Of a stretch of DNA of 64,000 nucleotides, positions 9,350-19,612 are shown piece after piece (within the stretch, counting starts at the first letter, position 1; every line of letters starts with the position of its first letter). The DNA is from Anabaena sp. PCC 7108 (lineage in GTDB: Bacteria; Cyanobacteriota; Cyanobacteriia; Cyanobacteriales; Nostocaceae). Where the stretch lies: positions 3,429,321 through 3,493,320 of the forward strand of contig NZ_KB235896.1 of NCBI RefSeq assembly GCF_000332135.1, in the 5' to 3' direction. A model generated the notes under the pieces. The model was not told where the DNA came from. It was given only the letters and a program-made list of their open reading frames with translations, and made no database searches. The translations under genes were made by a program, and so were the position numbers.

Positions 9350-9739
9350 ATGGACATTATTGAAATTCTCAAAGCCGACTATCAAAGATTTCCAGTTAAT
9401 CAAACTTACAGCATTTACGCTGCTGATGTTTATTTTCAAGATCCGGTTTTTAAATTTCGTGGTTTGGAACTCTATAAATGGATGATTAAATTCATTCAGA
9501 CTTTTTTCTTAAATCTGAAAATGGATTTGCATAACATCCAACGCCAAGAAGATACCATCAAAAGCGAATGGACACTGAGTTGGAATTCTCCCCTACCCTG
9601 GAAGCCACGCATTTCTATATCTGGTTGGAGTGAATTACTCTCCAACACTGACGGTTTGATAGTTTCCCACATTGATTATTGGCAGTGTTCACGTTTAGAT
9701 GTACTTAAGCAGCACCTATTTTCCGTAAACAACGGATAA
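9350..9739 (+). CDS. DUF2358 family protein
   Basis: 129 aa. It matches the pattern of the small cyanobacterial/plastid DUF2358 family: ILKADYQRFPVNQTYSIYAADVYFQDP near the start, a FRGLELYKWMIKFIQTFF helix, WTLSWNSPLPWKPRISISGWSEL in the middle and ISHIDYW-like residues at the end. The fold is likely SnoaL/NTF2-like (alpha-beta cone), and the function is not known. It is followed 43 bp later by the ArsA-like ATPase gene on the same strand and may be co-transcribed with it. Confidence 0.8.
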   Translation: MDIIEILKADYQRFPVNQTYSIYAADVYFQDPVFKFRGLELYKWMIKFIQTFFLNLKMDLHNIQRQEDTIKSEWTLSWNSPLPWKPRISISGWSELLSNTDGLIVSHIDYWQCSRLDVLKQHLFSVNNG

Positions 9740-9782
9740 TGTAAATAAATGTAAATAAAATTCAGGCGGGACAGAATCATTC

Positions 9783-10970
9783 ATGCGAGTAATTTTAATG
9801 ACCGGCAAGGGTGGCGTAGGTAAAACCTCAGTAGCCGCAGCCACAGGACTGCGTTGTGCAGAACTCGGCTACCGCACATTAGTTTTAAGTACAGATCCTG
9901 CTCACTCCCTAGCAGACAGTTTTGATTTAGAATTGGGACATGATGCCCGACAAGTCCGCCCAAATTTGTGGGGAGCAGAACTTGACGCGCTTCAAGAATT
10001 AGAAGGTAACTGGGGTGCGGTGAAGCGTTATATTACTCAAGTGTTACAAGCACGGGGTTTAGACGGGATACAAGCCGAAGAATTAGCCATTTTACCAGGA
10101 ATGGATGAGATTTTCGGCTTAGTCAGAATGAAACGTCACTATGATGAAGGGGAATTTGACGTTTTAATTATTGATTCTGCTCCTACTGGTACGGCGCTAC
10201 GTTTGTTGAGTTTACCAGAAGTCGGCGGCTGGTATATGCGGCGCTTCTATAAACCTTTTCAAAACATCTCGGTAGCACTTAGACCTCTAGTTGAACCTAT
10301 TTTTAGACCAATTGCGGGTTTTTCGTTACCAAATAAAGAAGTAATGGATGCTCCTTATGAGTTTTATGAACAAATAGAAGCTCTAGAAAAAGTATTGACT
10401 GATAATACTCAAACCTCAGTCCGTCTTGTCACCAACCCAGAAAAAATGGTGATTAAGGAATCTCTCCGCGCTCATGCTTATTTAAGTTTGTATAATGTGG
10501 CGACCGATTTAATTATTGCTAATCGGATTATTCCTAAAGAAGTTGAAGATCCTTTCTTTCAACGTTGGAAAGAAAATCAAGAACAATATCGCCAAGAAAT
10601 TCATGAAAACTTTCATCCCTTACCTGTGAAGGAAGTACCTCTTTATTCTGAGGAAATGTGTGGTTTAGCAGCATTAGAAAGACTCAAGGAAACTCTCTAT
10701 CAAGATGAAGATCCTACTCAGGTTTATTACAAAGAAACAACGATCAGAGTTGTGCAAGATAATAACCAATATAGCTTGGAACTTTATTTACCTGGCATTC
10801 CCAAAGACCAAGTTCAACTAAGTAAAAGTGGCGACGAATTAAATATTACAATTGGTAATCATCGTCGTAACTTAGTATTACCACAGGCTTTAGCTGCACT
10901 CCAACCATCAGGAGCAAAAATGGAAAATGATTATCTAAAAATTCGCTTTGCTGACATTGTGAAGGTTTAG
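9783..10970 (+). CDS. ArsA/GET3-family ATPase with C-terminal HSP20-like domain
   Basis: 395 aa. The N-terminal ATPase has the deviant P-loop GKGGVGKTS (residues 8-16) and the switch motif [13 protein letters not shown] (about 36-48), placing it in the SIMIBI ArsA/TRC40 family that handles tail-anchored proteins or anions. No arsenite-binding cysteine triad is visible. The C-terminal 75 or so residues ([20 protein letters not shown]...[10 protein letters not shown]) form a small beta-sandwich like alpha-crystallin/HSP20, an extension known in cyanobacterial and plant members (ArsA_HSP20). A role as a membrane-protein chaperone ATPase is inferred. The length is normal for this subfamily. Confidence 0.85.
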   Translation: MRVILMTGKGGVGKTSVAAATGLRCAELGYRTLVLSTDPAHSLADSFDLELGHDARQVRPNLWGAELDALQELEGNWGAVKRYITQVLQARGLDGIQAEELAILPGMDEIFGLVRMKRHYDEGEFDVLIIDSAPTGTALRLLSLPEVGGWYMRRFYKPFQNISVALRPLVEPIFRPIAGFSLPNKEVMDAPYEFYEQIEALEKVLTDNTQTSVRLVTNPEKMVIKESLRAHAYLSLYNVATDLIIANRIIPKEVEDPFFQRWKENQEQYRQEIHENFHPLPVKEVPLYSEEMCGLAALERLKETLYQDEDPTQVYYKETTIRVVQDNNQYSLELYLPGIPKDQVQLSKSGDELNITIGNHRRNLVLPQALAALQPSGAKMENDYLKIRFADIVKV

Positions 10971-11193
10971 GTGATAGTAATAAAAGTCTTGTGGTATCTA
11001 GGTTTTATCAATATCTATGGTTGACCTAGGGGATAGAGTTGGTGTCCTAACAACATTGACAGTTATTATCACAATTCTAGATGAGGTGGGGTTACACAGA
11101 TAAAGCTCATCTACTTAGGCTCTTTAGGTGTATCTTCATAGAGAAACGATATAATTCCTGAATCCTGTTCAATAGATATCTATGGAAAAGAAT

Positions 11194-11234
11194 GTAGAGC
11201 CGAGAATCCCTACCCATGGAAAGTCTCGACAAGG
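11194..11234. repeat. Dispersed imperfect palindrome, copy 1
   Basis: GTAGAGCCGAGAATCCCTACC... to ...GTCTCGACAAGG. The ends GTAGAG and CTCGAC/CTCTAC are inverted. Close relatives occur at 56943-56983 and, more diverged, at 41756-41796, so this is a dispersed family. It lies in the 540-bp gap between the ArsA-like gene and the phytochrome kinase; the rest of that gap shows no gene I can support. Confidence 0.75.
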
Positions 11235-11510
11235 TTAATTTTCTGTTCCGATCAAGATTCAAGGATTATGTTATCCTGTTACTTAATCCTAAAAATCTTG
11301 ATCGTTGCCTGTCTGCTGGTGATAAATTTGCGGTAATAAGTTTAACAATTAATAATTGTAATTTCTATGATTTGACCGTAATCTCACTGAAGACAAAGAC
11401 ATAAATAAAATCTAAAAATGCTATTAAGCTGAATCGCTTATGATAGTAGGAGAAGAATCTATGTTATCCAAAAAACCGTATCCATCCCTCCGTTGCACCT
11501 GAGGAAAAGT

Positions 11511-14234
11511 ATGGAAAAAGAAAATTTATTACGTCGGATTACAAATCGAATTAGACCATTCTTAGAATTAGAAGACATTATCACAGTGGTGACGGCGGAA
11601 GTTCGATCTTTACTGGAAACTGACCGAGTCATGATTTACAAATTTCATGCTGATGATAGTGGTCAGGTTATAGCAGAATCTATTTATGAAAATCGCTTAC
11701 CGTCTTTATTGGGGTTGAATTTCCCTGCTGATGATATTCCATTACAATCTCGTGAAATGTTTATTAAATCGCGGGTGCGTTCTGTAGTTAATGTTGATGC
11801 TAGGGAAATTGGCCAAAGCCCTCAGCATAATCTGGAAACTGGAGCAATTATCTCTGAGGATATTCTTTACCGAGCATTAGACCCCTGTCATGTAGAATAT
11901 TTGACAGCTATGGGGGTTAAGTCTTCTGTAGTTGCACCGATTATCTATCAAGATGCACTTTGGGGCTTATTAGTATCTCATCATTCTCAAGCCCGTGATC
12001 TGGCAGAATATGAATTAGAAGCGATACAGATAGTAGTAGAGCAGTTACCCATAGCGATCGCTCAAAGTAATCTTCTCACCCAAGCCCGTGCCAAAGCTGA
12101 ACAAGAAGCTATTCTTAACACTATTGGGACTTTACTCCATTCACTACCCACGATAGTTTTACAACCACCTTTAGAAAGCGCAGTTAACGCTTTTAACGGA
12201 GTTGGAGGCAGATTATGTATTAGACACAATGCCTTTGACTCCGAAAATAGTAGTTTCAAAAGCTTATCAGAATGTTTAATCCCTGGTAGCGATTGTTTTC
12301 AGCTTTATACCTGTGGAGAACAACCTATAATTCCAGCACCAAGTAAATATCCCCTACTAGAGCAGTATAGTGTCTGGCAGGAACATTATCAATCTGGTGA
12401 ATATGAAGTTTGGGCAATTTCCGACATCTATGAAAATCCGAATTTAAGAAATATACAAGTTGCTTTTAAACCAACTAAAATTCGCAGTATCTTGATGATT
12501 CCCCTTCACTATCATCAACAATTAGTAGGCTATTTAAGTATTTTTCGTAATGAACTAGATACAGAAACCCTTTGGGCAGGAAAATTTGATCCAGATAGTA
12601 GACAAATTTACCCCCGACTATCTTTTGAAATCTGGCAGGAATCTAAAAAAGCACAACCTCAAAAATGGACAGAAGAGGAAATTACTTTAGCTACAGAAAT
12701 TAGTAACCACTTTGCTTCATCCATTCAGCAGTATGAACTTTACCAACAGGTACAAACATTTAATGAAAACTTAGAAAAAAAAGTCCATCAGCGGACATTA
12801 GAATTGAAAAAGACAGCAGAACAACAACAAGCAGTATTTGGAGTTATTAACAAGATTCGTGAGTCACTAGAAATTGACACTATTTTTCAAACTACCACTA
12901 AAGAAGTTTGCCAATTAATCAAAGCTGATCGAGTTTCTGTCTATAAGTTTAATGCCGATTGGGGTGGGCAATTTGTTGGTGATTTTGAAGCTGCTAGTCT
13001 TAAATGGTCAAATGATACTAAATTGGGAATTAACACAATTTGGAATGATACTTATTTACAAGAGACCCAGGGAGGACGCTACCGAAATCATGAAACTTTT
13101 GCTGTAAATGATATCTATAAAATGGGTTTTACTCCCTGTCATGTTGATAACTTAGAGCAGTTTCAAATTCATGCTTTTGTGTTGGCTCCTATTTTTATTG
13201 GTAAAAAACTTTGGGGTTTACTTTGCACTTATCAACACTCCAGTCCCAGACAATGGCAGGAGACGGAAGTTAGCTTTATTAGTCAGATTGCCTCCCAATT
13301 AGGGGTAGCGATTCAACAAGCTGAATTATTAGTGAAAACTCAACATCAAGCTGAACAACTAACCCAAACTCTACATGAATTACAATCAACTCAAACCCAA
13401 CTAATTCAAACAGAAAAAATGTCTTCTTTGGGGCAACTTGTAGCAGGTGTTGCCCATGAAATTAATAATCCAGTTAACTTTATTTCTGGCAACCTTGTTC
13501 ATCTTAATGAATATGCTGAAGATTTACTCAGTATGCTCAATCTCTATCAGCAGGAATTTCCAGAACCTAGTGTAGAGATTTTAGAAAGAGCAGAAGAACT
13601 AGATTTAGATTTTTTGACAGAAGATTTACCAAAAACTCTATCTTCGATGAAAATTGGAGTTGACAGAATTCGGCAAATTGTCTTATCTTTACGGAATTTT
13701 TCACGCCTTGATGAGTCAGAAATGAAAGAAGTGAATATCCATGATGGTATTGATAGCACTTTGCTGATTTTACAACATCGCTTAAAAGCTAAACCTGAAA
13801 GTCCGGGCATTCAAATAATAAAAGAATACGGTAATTTACCGTTAGTAGAGTGTTATGCTGGACAACTAAATCAAGTATTTATGAATGTTTTAAGTAATGC
13901 AATTGATGCCCTAGAAAGTTATAAAACATTTAAATCGGAAAATTCTGAGCCAGGGAAAATTACTATTTGTACTTCCATAGGAGAAATAAATGAGAAAGTA
14001 CAAAGTGCAGTAATTCATATTAGTGATAATGGAAAAGGAATCCCAGAAGCTGAATTGGCAAGAATATTTGACCCATTTTTTACTACTAAGCCAGTGGGTA
14101 AAGGTACTGGCTTAGGTTTGTCAATTAGTTATCAGATTGTAGTAGAAAAACACGGCGGTATATTCAAATGTGATTCACAAACAAATGTGGGTACAAAATT
14201 CTGGATTGAAATTCCCATTTTCCACACAACCTAA
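11511..14234 (+). CDS. Knotless phytochrome-like histidine kinase (GAF-PHY-CBCR GAF-HK)
   Basis: 907 aa from the ATG at 11511, preceded by a GAGGA ribosome binding site; an in-frame TTG at 11493 is less likely. Residues 10-190 form a phytochrome GAF with the DIP motif (D75-I-P77) and the bilin-attachment pair C126-H127 (DPCHVEYL). Residues about 220-415 look like a PHY domain: the tongue has the WAG and PRLSF (368-372) motifs. A third GAF (about 440-605) is a typical CBCR GAF with [14 protein letters not shown] and C543-H544. Then come HisKA (His649, [12 protein letters not shown]) and HATPase_c (N box around N796, DNGKGIP, GTGLGLS). The lack of an N-terminal PAS makes it a Cph2-like 'knotless' phytochrome. 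The order matches what I recall for Anabaena All2699/AphC, but orthology is not proven. Red/far-red sensing is likely. Confidence 0.9.
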   Translation: MEKENLLRRITNRIRPFLELEDIITVVTAEVRSLLETDRVMIYKFHADDSGQVIAESIYENRLPSLLGLNFPADDIPLQSREMFIKSRVRSVVNVDAREIGQSPQHNLETGAIISEDILYRALDPCHVEYLTAMGVKSSVVAPIIYQDALWGLLVSHHSQARDLAEYELEAIQIVVEQLPIAIAQSNLLTQARAKAEQEAILNTIGTLLHSLPTIVLQPPLESAVNAFNGVGGRLCIRHNAFDSENSSFKSLSECLIPGSDCFQLYTCGEQPIIPAPSKYPLLEQYSVWQEHYQSGEYEVWAISDIYENPNLRNIQVAFKPTKIRSILMIPLHYHQQLVGYLSIFRNELDTETLWAGKFDPDSRQIYPRLSFEIWQESKKAQPQKWTEEEITLATEISNHFASSIQQYELYQQVQTFNENLEKKVHQRTLELKKTAEQQQAVFGVINKIRESLEIDTIFQTTTKEVCQLIKADRVSVYKFNADWGGQFVGDFEAASLKWSNDTKLGINTIWNDTYLQETQGGRYRNHETFAVNDIYKMGFTPCHVDNLEQFQIHAFVLAPIFIGKKLWGLLCTYQHSSPRQWQETEVSFISQIASQLGVAIQQAELLVKTQHQAEQLTQTLHELQSTQTQLIQTEKMSSLGQLVAGVAHEINNPVNFISGNLVHLNEYAEDLLSMLNLYQQEFPEPSVEILERAEELDLDFLTEDLPKTLSSMKIGVDRIRQIVLSLRNFSRLDESEMKEVNIHDGIDSTLLILQHRLKAKPESPGIQIIKEYGNLPLVECYAGQLNQVFMNVLSNAIDALESYKTFKSENSEPGKITICTSIGEINEKVQSAVIHISDNGKGIPEAELARIFDPFFTTKPVGKGTGLGLSISYQIVVEKHGGIFKCDSQTNVGTKFWIEIPIFHTT

Positions 14235-14305
14235 TAATTTAGATTTGGGATTTTAAACCCCATCCAAGTTGAAACCTATAGTTTTTTGATAAATTGATGT
14301 AACCT

Positions 14306-14461
14306 AATTGAGAGGCAACACTTGTTGGTTAAGGAAATGTAGGTTGGGTTGAGCGACAGCGAAACCCAACAAAATCCTTGATAATGTTGGGTTTCGTTCC
14401 TCAACCCAACCTACCATATAATGACTTTTGAGCCTTAACCGACCAGTATTGAATTGAGAGG
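14306..14461. mobile_element. MITE with terminal inverted repeats and 10-bp target duplication
   Basis: A 136-bp element at 14316-14451 is flanked by a perfect direct repeat, AATTGAGAGG (14306-14315 and 14452-14461). Its ends are imperfect inverted repeats of about 19 bp: CAACACTTGTTGGTTAAGG on the left and, read inward from the right, CAATACTGGTCGGTTAAGG. Inside is a second inverted repeat, GTAGGTTGGGTT... (14339-14414), which would fold into a hairpin. There is no coding capacity. Truncated relatives are present at 26770-26905, 32583-32683 and 25192-25217. It sits between two genes and fills most of the gap. Confidence 0.85.
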
Positions 14462-14483
14462 GGAGATTATGTAAGAGGAAAGC

Positions 14484-15314
14484 TCAATCATTACAGACCT
14501 TAACATAATTATCGTTAGCATCTGGCACCCATCTACAAGATAAATCGCGCTTGATCATATCCCACAATGCAGCATCCGCCTCTTGCATCCGTTGCCTTTT
14601 CTGCTCATTTTCTTTTCGGACTAGGACATCATAGGCTTTATTATCAGCTGATGATAAAGTTGCTTTCCACGCTCTATACTCCTCTCCCGGAGTACGTGAG
14701 ATCACGGGGTCAATTCTGGCATACCATTGTTCATGTGTTTCATTACTTCTCTTATTTAAAATGCGTTGAAGTATTCGGTTGCCAGGTTTTGTTGGGGCTA
14801 CACTTCCATTATAATTATTAACTAGAGGTTGAGAACTGGTTGAATTATTACTATCGCGAATAGCATTCTGAAACTCTAGGTCAAGGTCTTGTGGAGTTTG
14901 AGTAGTTCCTTTGGGACTAATGCCAAATCCGCTCCCAAGAAAATCAGCAATAGGCTGATGTTGGAGATCGCGTTTGGCTTTCTGGATAATCTCGTAAACC
15001 TCTCGTTCTTCAGGAGAAAGACTATTCACATATTCCTGCTCCTTCTGGTTTACTAAGTCTGTAGATTGAGAGGGGCGTTGGGAGGGTGTCCTAGGTATCC
15101 TACGCGACCTTCTCACCTTACGCCTTGTCGGGATGATATCTTTGATGTCAAAAGCAAGAAGGGATTCACCTCTGGCAACCGATGTTGCAGAAGATTGCCC
15201 TAGAGCTGGAAAAGGACTTATCAGTAGAGCACTCATCAAAACTAAGCTAATCATATTTCTACTGTAAGGTAGCTCAATAGAACGACACAGAGTATTGCTA
15301 AAGTGAGTTTGCAT
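14484..15314 (-). CDS. Secreted protein of unknown function
   Basis: 276 aa from the ATG at 15314, chosen because it places basic residues before a signal-like hydrophobic segment (MISLVLMSALLISPFPALGQ, ending about residue 41); the frame is open further upstream to 15482 without recognisable sequence. The mature part begins with a very basic stretch (RRKVRRSRRIPRTPSQRPSQ), then a charged middle and a C-terminal half rich in Trp, Arg and Lys (EQWYARIDP, EEYRAWKATLS, ALWDMIKRDLSCRW). I do not recognise a family. Export is inferred from the N terminus only. It is monocistronic. Confidence 0.6.
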   Translation of the reverse strand: MQTHFSNTLCRSIELPYSRNMISLVLMSALLISPFPALGQSSATSVARGESLLAFDIKDIIPTRRKVRRSRRIPRTPSQRPSQSTDLVNQKEQEYVNSLSPEEREVYEIIQKAKRDLQHQPIADFLGSGFGISPKGTTQTPQDLDLEFQNAIRDSNNSTSSQPLVNNYNGSVAPTKPGNRILQRILNKRSNETHEQWYARIDPVISRTPGEEYRAWKATLSSADNKAYDVLVRKENEQKRQRMQEADAALWDMIKRDLSCRWVPDANDNYVKVCND

Positions 15315-15646
15315 ATATGAATGGATTAAGCTAAATACACACTGAAGATTGTAGCATAGCAGCAGACAAAGCTGATATTGGCACGTTGATCTCAGCATCT
15401 CTGAGTACAAGGTACACGTTTGGCGAACGCTATAGCACGGGTATACCCCTAGCAAGTAGGGGCTTATGCCCGAATTTACCAAAATGATAAATTTTCTAAC
15501 TCTGTCATTACCTGGCTAAATTTATTTACAGGAATTTCTTTTGTAGAAGCCAAGTTAAACTTTGCTATCGCTCCTCTAAGAGGCTGTTTGAAAAGTTTTC
15601 CGTAATGAGTTTTAATAATAGTAGAGGCAGAGCCTCTGTGATAGCA

Positions 15647-15667
15647 TTCCCAGTTTGAAACTGGGAA
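15647..15667. repeat. Perfect palindrome downstream of dnaN
   Basis: TTCCCAGTTT, one central base, AAACTGGGAA: 10-bp perfect arms. It is part of a longer stretch (about 15625-15675) that also contains GAGGCAGAGCCTC. It lies about 35 bp past the dnaN stop and 330 bp upstream of the next gene start, so it could end dnaN transcription, but no T-run follows in that direction; it may simply be a dispersed palindrome. The rest of 15315-15646 shows no gene. Confidence 0.6.
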
Positions 15668-15700
15668 CGAGTTAACGCAAAATTCAAAATTGACGGATTT

Positions 15701-16849
15701 TTAATTTCTCAATTGCACAGGCATAGCTAAATAGGTCATTTTTAAACCGCCCAAAGGTGTAAAAATTACTGGAGTGAGACTTTGATTTAAATGCATTTGA
15801 ATTTCTGAAGATGGCAACTCTTTCAAGCCTTCCATTAAATATTTAACATTAAAGGCAATATCTATATCTTCACCAGATATTTGTGCCGGCATTGACTCTG
15901 TACCACTACCTACATCTTGCGCTTCACAAGATAAAGTAATTTCTTGATTGGCATTATCAATGCTGACTTTGACAATATTATTTTTCTGATCTGCTAACAC
16001 AGCAATTCGCTCTAAAGTGCTGATAAATTGTCGCCGTTCAATGGTAACTTGGCGCTCAAATTGGCGAGGAATTAATTGCCGATATGCGGGATATTGTCCT
16101 TCTAAAGTTCGGCTGGTTAATCGTTGATTTTGCCAAGCAAAAACTATTTGACCTTGATCAAAATATAAGGCTACAGTTTCTTCTGAAGAACTATGAGCTA
16201 ACATCCGTTGTAGTTCCCGTAATGCTCTCGCTGGGACTGTTACCTCAAGTTGACTGCTACCCTCAAGCGGACGCTCATTAGTTGTTTCTAGCACAGCTAA
16301 ACGATGTCCGTCTGTCGCTGCAAATTCTAAGGTGTCTTGTTTAACTGTTAAATGCACACCTGTGAGGACTTGTTTGGTTTCATCCGCACTAGTAGCAAAT
16401 AATGAACCTCTTAGTCCTTCAATTAAAGCAGCTGTGGTGAGGTGAATTGCTTCAGAATTTTCAATTATGGGTAATTCGGGAAATTCTTCTGCTCCCATAG
16501 CGCGGACTTGATACTTGCCGCTTTTGGGTTTGAGAGTGACAATGATACCTTCTCCGGTGTTGTCCCCTGATTGATCATCTAAGGTGATTTCGCCTTCTGG
16601 TAGACGTGAGGTAATATCTACAAGTAATTTAGCAGGAAGTGCGATCGCTCCCCCTTCTATGACTTCCGCACTAAAACTGGTTCGGATACCCAAGCTGAGA
16701 TCAAAGGCTGTTAAGCTGACTTGGTTAGTTTGAGCGTCCGCTTGCAGCAGTACGTTAGCAAGTACGGGATGAGTTGGCCTTGATGGTACTGCACGACTGA
16801 CGAGTGATAGATTGGTACTGAGATCGCTTTGAGCGCAAACTAATTTCAT
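15701..16849 (-). CDS. dnaN: DNA polymerase III beta subunit (sliding clamp)
   Basis: 382 aa, the usual clamp length, with three repeated clamp domains. N-terminal MKLVCAQSDLSTNLSLVSRAVPSRPTHPVLANVLL and the ATDGHRLAVLE motif in the middle are typical, and the C-terminal ...GGLKMTYLAMPVQLRN is the conserved beta-clamp end (the YLxMPxRL-type motif). The ring encircles DNA and tethers the polymerase. dnaA is not next to it here, and I see no cluster of DnaA boxes around it, so this need not mark the origin. It is monocistronic. Confidence 0.97.
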   Translation of the reverse strand: MKLVCAQSDLSTNLSLVSRAVPSRPTHPVLANVLLQADAQTNQVSLTAFDLSLGIRTSFSAEVIEGGAIALPAKLLVDITSRLPEGEITLDDQSGDNTGEGIIVTLKPKSGKYQVRAMGAEEFPELPIIENSEAIHLTTAALIEGLRGSLFATSADETKQVLTGVHLTVKQDTLEFAATDGHRLAVLETTNERPLEGSSQLEVTVPARALRELQRMLAHSSSEETVALYFDQGQIVFAWQNQRLTSRTLEGQYPAYRQLIPRQFERQVTIERRQFISTLERIAVLADQKNNIVKVSIDNANQEITLSCEAQDVGSGTESMPAQISGEDIDIAFNVKYLMEGLKELPSSEIQMHLNQSLTPVIFTPLGGLKMTYLAMPVQLRN

Positions 16850-17056
16850 AAATCTGAGATACAGCTGGTGAAGGATAATGGTAACAAATTTTGTAACAAG
16901 AGATAGACTCCCGGCTTCTCGAAGAAGTTGAATATCTGGGAATTTTTTGCATCTTTGCGGAAACTACTTTAAATTAAACACCTTAAAGCAACTTATCCAA
17001 AAGAATGCGATTCTCTAAAGCCAAAATATCTTTAAGTGCTAATGCAATTCGATATC

Positions 17057-17314
17057 CTATAGATAGTAATCTAAATTTTTTGACATATCCGATGGTAGCT
17101 TTTCCCATTCTGATTGAGGAATTTGACTACTCACATCATCAATGAAATTTAAAAAAGATTGGGATGCTAAGTTATCGGTAAAATCTCCAGTTTTATTTTC
17201 GGAAACTCTTTGCTTAAACCGATTGTTAATGAACAGTAAAAAATTTAATACTTCTTGGATTAAAAAGTCAGGGGTTTGAGAAATTTCTTTGATAAGTTCT
17301 TCTTTTACTGTCAT
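17057..17314 (-). CDS. DUF2281-like small protein, possible orphan antitoxin
   Basis: 85 aa with a GAGGTGA ribosome binding site. The N terminus MTVKEELIKEISQTPDFLIQEVLNFLLFI matches the pattern of the DUF2281-type small proteins common in cyanobacteria, often placed beside PIN-type toxins. Here no toxin gene follows: after the stop there is only a short open stretch (to about 16985) and then dnaN. It is thus an orphan or the remnant of a toxin-antitoxin pair. Function is inferred by resemblance only. Confidence 0.6.
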   Translation of the reverse strand: MTVKEELIKEISQTPDFLIQEVLNFLLFINNRFKQRVSENKTGDFTDNLASQSFLNFIDDVSSQIPQSEWEKLPSDMSKNLDYYL

Positions 17315-17768
17315 GACTTCACCTCTTTTATTTCATTATTCATATCATCTTGAGATACTACAATAATTCTATAACCTAAAGCACATACATAACCGTAAAA
17401 TTTTAAGCTTGTAAATAAATATACCAGGATTCTTTGTTATTCAATCAAATCAAATGAAAATAACTCTTGCGCCTCTGCGCCTCTGCGTGAGACAAAAAAA
17501 TGTGGTTCATTTACCCGAAAATCGCTGTAATCAGAAATTCATCATACTCAGGATAGGAAAATCTGAAACGTTTATTTAACAAGGCTGGGAATATTAGGAA
17601 TTACGAATTATTTTAATCCAAGTTTCACAGGTGGGACGAGATAACTGCTAATTGCCACAATAGAAGAAAGAGCAAGCAATCATTTAACTTTAAACTGTAA
17701 TTAATCTGGTCTACACCAAGTAGCCAATATCCTACCACTCAGGGACTAACACGGAGACTAAACTACAC
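17315..17768. other. 454-bp gap without a gene
   Basis: AT-rich sequence between the divergent DUF2281-like and htrA genes. The only structure I see is a short run of CTCTGCGCCTCTGCGTG repeats at about 17465-17490, related to other interspersed repeats. Both promoters should lie here, but none can be placed with confidence. Confidence 0.5.
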
Positions 17769-19007
17769 ATGAAGACAAATAATCACAACCTAACACCCAA
17801 AAATATGGATACCAAGTTTTTATTCCAAACATTGGGAACCAAACGAAGAGAGTTGATGTTAACTGGTTTAGCAGTTATCCTTCTTGGTGGCTGTTCCCGT
17901 CTGAATAGCAAAACTTTAGAAACCCAACAAAACATTCCTCAAGGTCAGAATATCCCCATAGCAGCTCCTCCTGCCATGATCTCCTCCTCTGGAGATCCTA
18001 ACTTCATAGTTAAAGTAGTACAAAATGTGGGCGGTGCTGTGGTTCGCATTGATTCTACCCGAACCATCACATCTCAAGCACCGGAAGCATTTGGTGATCC
18101 ATTTTTCCCGTTTTTTAGCGATAGAGTTCCACAAACAAGAAAAAGAGTAGAAAGAGGTAGCGGATCTGGATTTATAATTAATTCCTCTGGGCAAATTTTA
18201 ACTAATGCCCACGTAGTAGATGGTACTGATAGAGTAACAGTTACACTCAAAGATGGACGCACTTTTAACGGTAATGTTTTGGGTGAAGATCCAGTAACGG
18301 ATGTAGCGATGATTCAAATTGATGCTAATAATCTACCAACCTTAGCTCTCGGTAATTCCGATATTTTACAACCCGGAGAACCTGTGATTGCAATTGGTAA
18401 TCCTTTGGGTTTAAATAATACTGTAACTTCGGGAATTATCAGTGCTACAGGCCGTTCTGGTAGTGAAATTGGCGTTAGTGATAAGCGTGTAGATTATTTA
18501 CAAACAGATGCAGCTATTAACCCTGGTAATTCCGGCGGACCTTTATTGAATGCTCGTGGTGAGGTAATAGGAATGAATACAGCTATTATCCAAGGCGCTC
18601 AAGGTTTAGGATTTGCTATTCCTATTAATACAGTCCAGAAAATTTCTCAGCAATTAGTTACTAAAGGTAGAGCAGAACATCCATATTTGGGTGTTGAAAT
18701 GGTAACGTTGACACCTGAAATTAAGGAAAGAATTACTAGAAGATTTGGCGCTCGTGTGAAAATCCCAGATCAAGGAATTTTATTATCTAGAATTGTTGCT
18801 AATTCCCCAGCCGCAGTTGGTGGACTCAAACCTGGGGATGTAATTAAAAGCATTAATAACCAACCTGTTAATAAGGTAGAAGAAGTACAAAAGCTAGTAG
18901 AAAATAGTACAATTGGTGACTCTCTCCAAATCCAAATAGAGCGAAATGGACAACCTACTCAAGTAACGGTTAAACCTGCACCTTTGCCCATTAGGAATGA
19001 AAGTTAA
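17769..19007 (+). CDS. HtrA/Deg-family serine protease, lipoprotein-type N terminus
   Basis: 412 aa. The N terminus has a lipobox-like LLGG-C42 after a hydrophobic stretch, suggesting membrane anchoring by lipid. The trypsin-like domain (about 75-290) has all three catalytic residues: His148 (LTNAHVVDG), Asp178 (PVTDVAM) and Ser255 (NPGNSGGPLL). One PDZ domain follows (about 300-400: GILLSRIVANSPAAVGGLKPGDVIKS in part). Cyanobacteria carry HhoA, HhoB and HtrA paralogues for periplasmic and thylakoid protein quality control; which one this is cannot be decided here. def follows 53 bp downstream on the same strand. Confidence 0.92.
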   Translation: MKTNNHNLTPKNMDTKFLFQTLGTKRRELMLTGLAVILLGGCSRLNSKTLETQQNIPQGQNIPIAAPPAMISSSGDPNFIVKVVQNVGGAVVRIDSTRTITSQAPEAFGDPFFPFFSDRVPQTRKRVERGSGSGFIINSSGQILTNAHVVDGTDRVTVTLKDGRTFNGNVLGEDPVTDVAMIQIDANNLPTLALGNSDILQPGEPVIAIGNPLGLNNTVTSGIISATGRSGSEIGVSDKRVDYLQTDAAINPGNSGGPLLNARGEVIGMNTAIIQGAQGLGFAIPINTVQKISQQLVTKGRAEHPYLGVEMVTLTPEIKERITRRFGARVKIPDQGILLSRIVANSPAAVGGLKPGDVIKSINNQPVNKVEEVQKLVENSTIGDSLQIQIERNGQPTQVTVKPAPLPIRNES

Positions 19008-19060
19008 TTGCAGATATTTATCAAATCAACATTAAAGCCCAATTTACAGGAGTTTATTTC

Positions 19061-19612
19061 ATGACTGAATTAGCGCCAATTATCCAATTAGGTAATCCGA
19101 TATTACGGCAAAAAGCAGTTGACATTGAAAATATTCAAGATCAAGATATTCAAAAGCTAATCGACAATTTAATCGCTACTGTTGACCTAGCTAATGGTGT
19201 AGGAATTGCGGCTCCCCAAATAGCAGCATCTTATCGTTTATTTATTGTTGCTTCCCGTCCTAATGCTCGGTATCCATCTGCACCAGAAATGGAACCAACA
19301 GCGATGATTAATCCTCAAATTATTTCTCACTCAACTGAAGTTCTCAAAGGTTGGGAAGGTTGTTTAAGTGTTCCGGGAATTAGGGGTTTAGTTCCTAGAT
19401 ATCAAAAAATTGAAATTGAATATACAGATAGAAATGGGAATTTACAAAAGCAAGAATTAACCGATTTTGTGGCGCGAATTTTTCAACATGAATATGATCA
19501 TCTGGAAGGAAAAGTATTTTTAGATAGGGTAGAATCTACCTATGAATTAATGACTGAAGCAGAATATCAACAGCGGGTAGTTAACAATATTGACAGCAGC
19601 ATTCAGCAGTAA
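19061..19612 (+). CDS. def: Peptide deformylase
   Basis: 183 aa with an ACAGGAG ribosome binding site. It removes the formyl group from nascent proteins. All three metal-site motifs are present: G46-VGIAAPQ (motif I), EGCLSVPG with Cys101 (motif II) and QHEYDHLEG with His143, Glu144 and His147 (motif III). The length is normal. It lies 53 bp after htrA and may share its transcript. Confidence 0.96.
   Translation: MTELAPIIQLGNPILRQKAVDIENIQDQDIQKLIDNLIATVDLANGVGIAAPQIAASYRLFIVASRPNARYPSAPEMEPTAMINPQIISHSTEVLKGWEGCLSVPGIRGLVPRYQKIEIEYTDRNGNLQKQELTDFVARIFQHEYDHLEGKVFLDRVESTYELMTEAEYQQRVVNNIDSSIQQ

Noticed and set aside
9783-10970. Arsenite-pump ATPase for arsenic resistance
   Set aside because: No arsenite-binding cysteine set, only one ATPase unit and no arsB/arsR nearby; the GET3-like, HSP20-tailed form fits better.
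11216-11404. 62-aa frame upstream of the phytochrome kinase
   Set aside because: It starts inside a dispersed palindrome, has no ribosome binding site and no family-like sequence.
15701-17768. Replication origin near dnaN
   Set aside because: dnaA is not adjacent and only isolated, imperfect DnaA-box-like sequences are visible.
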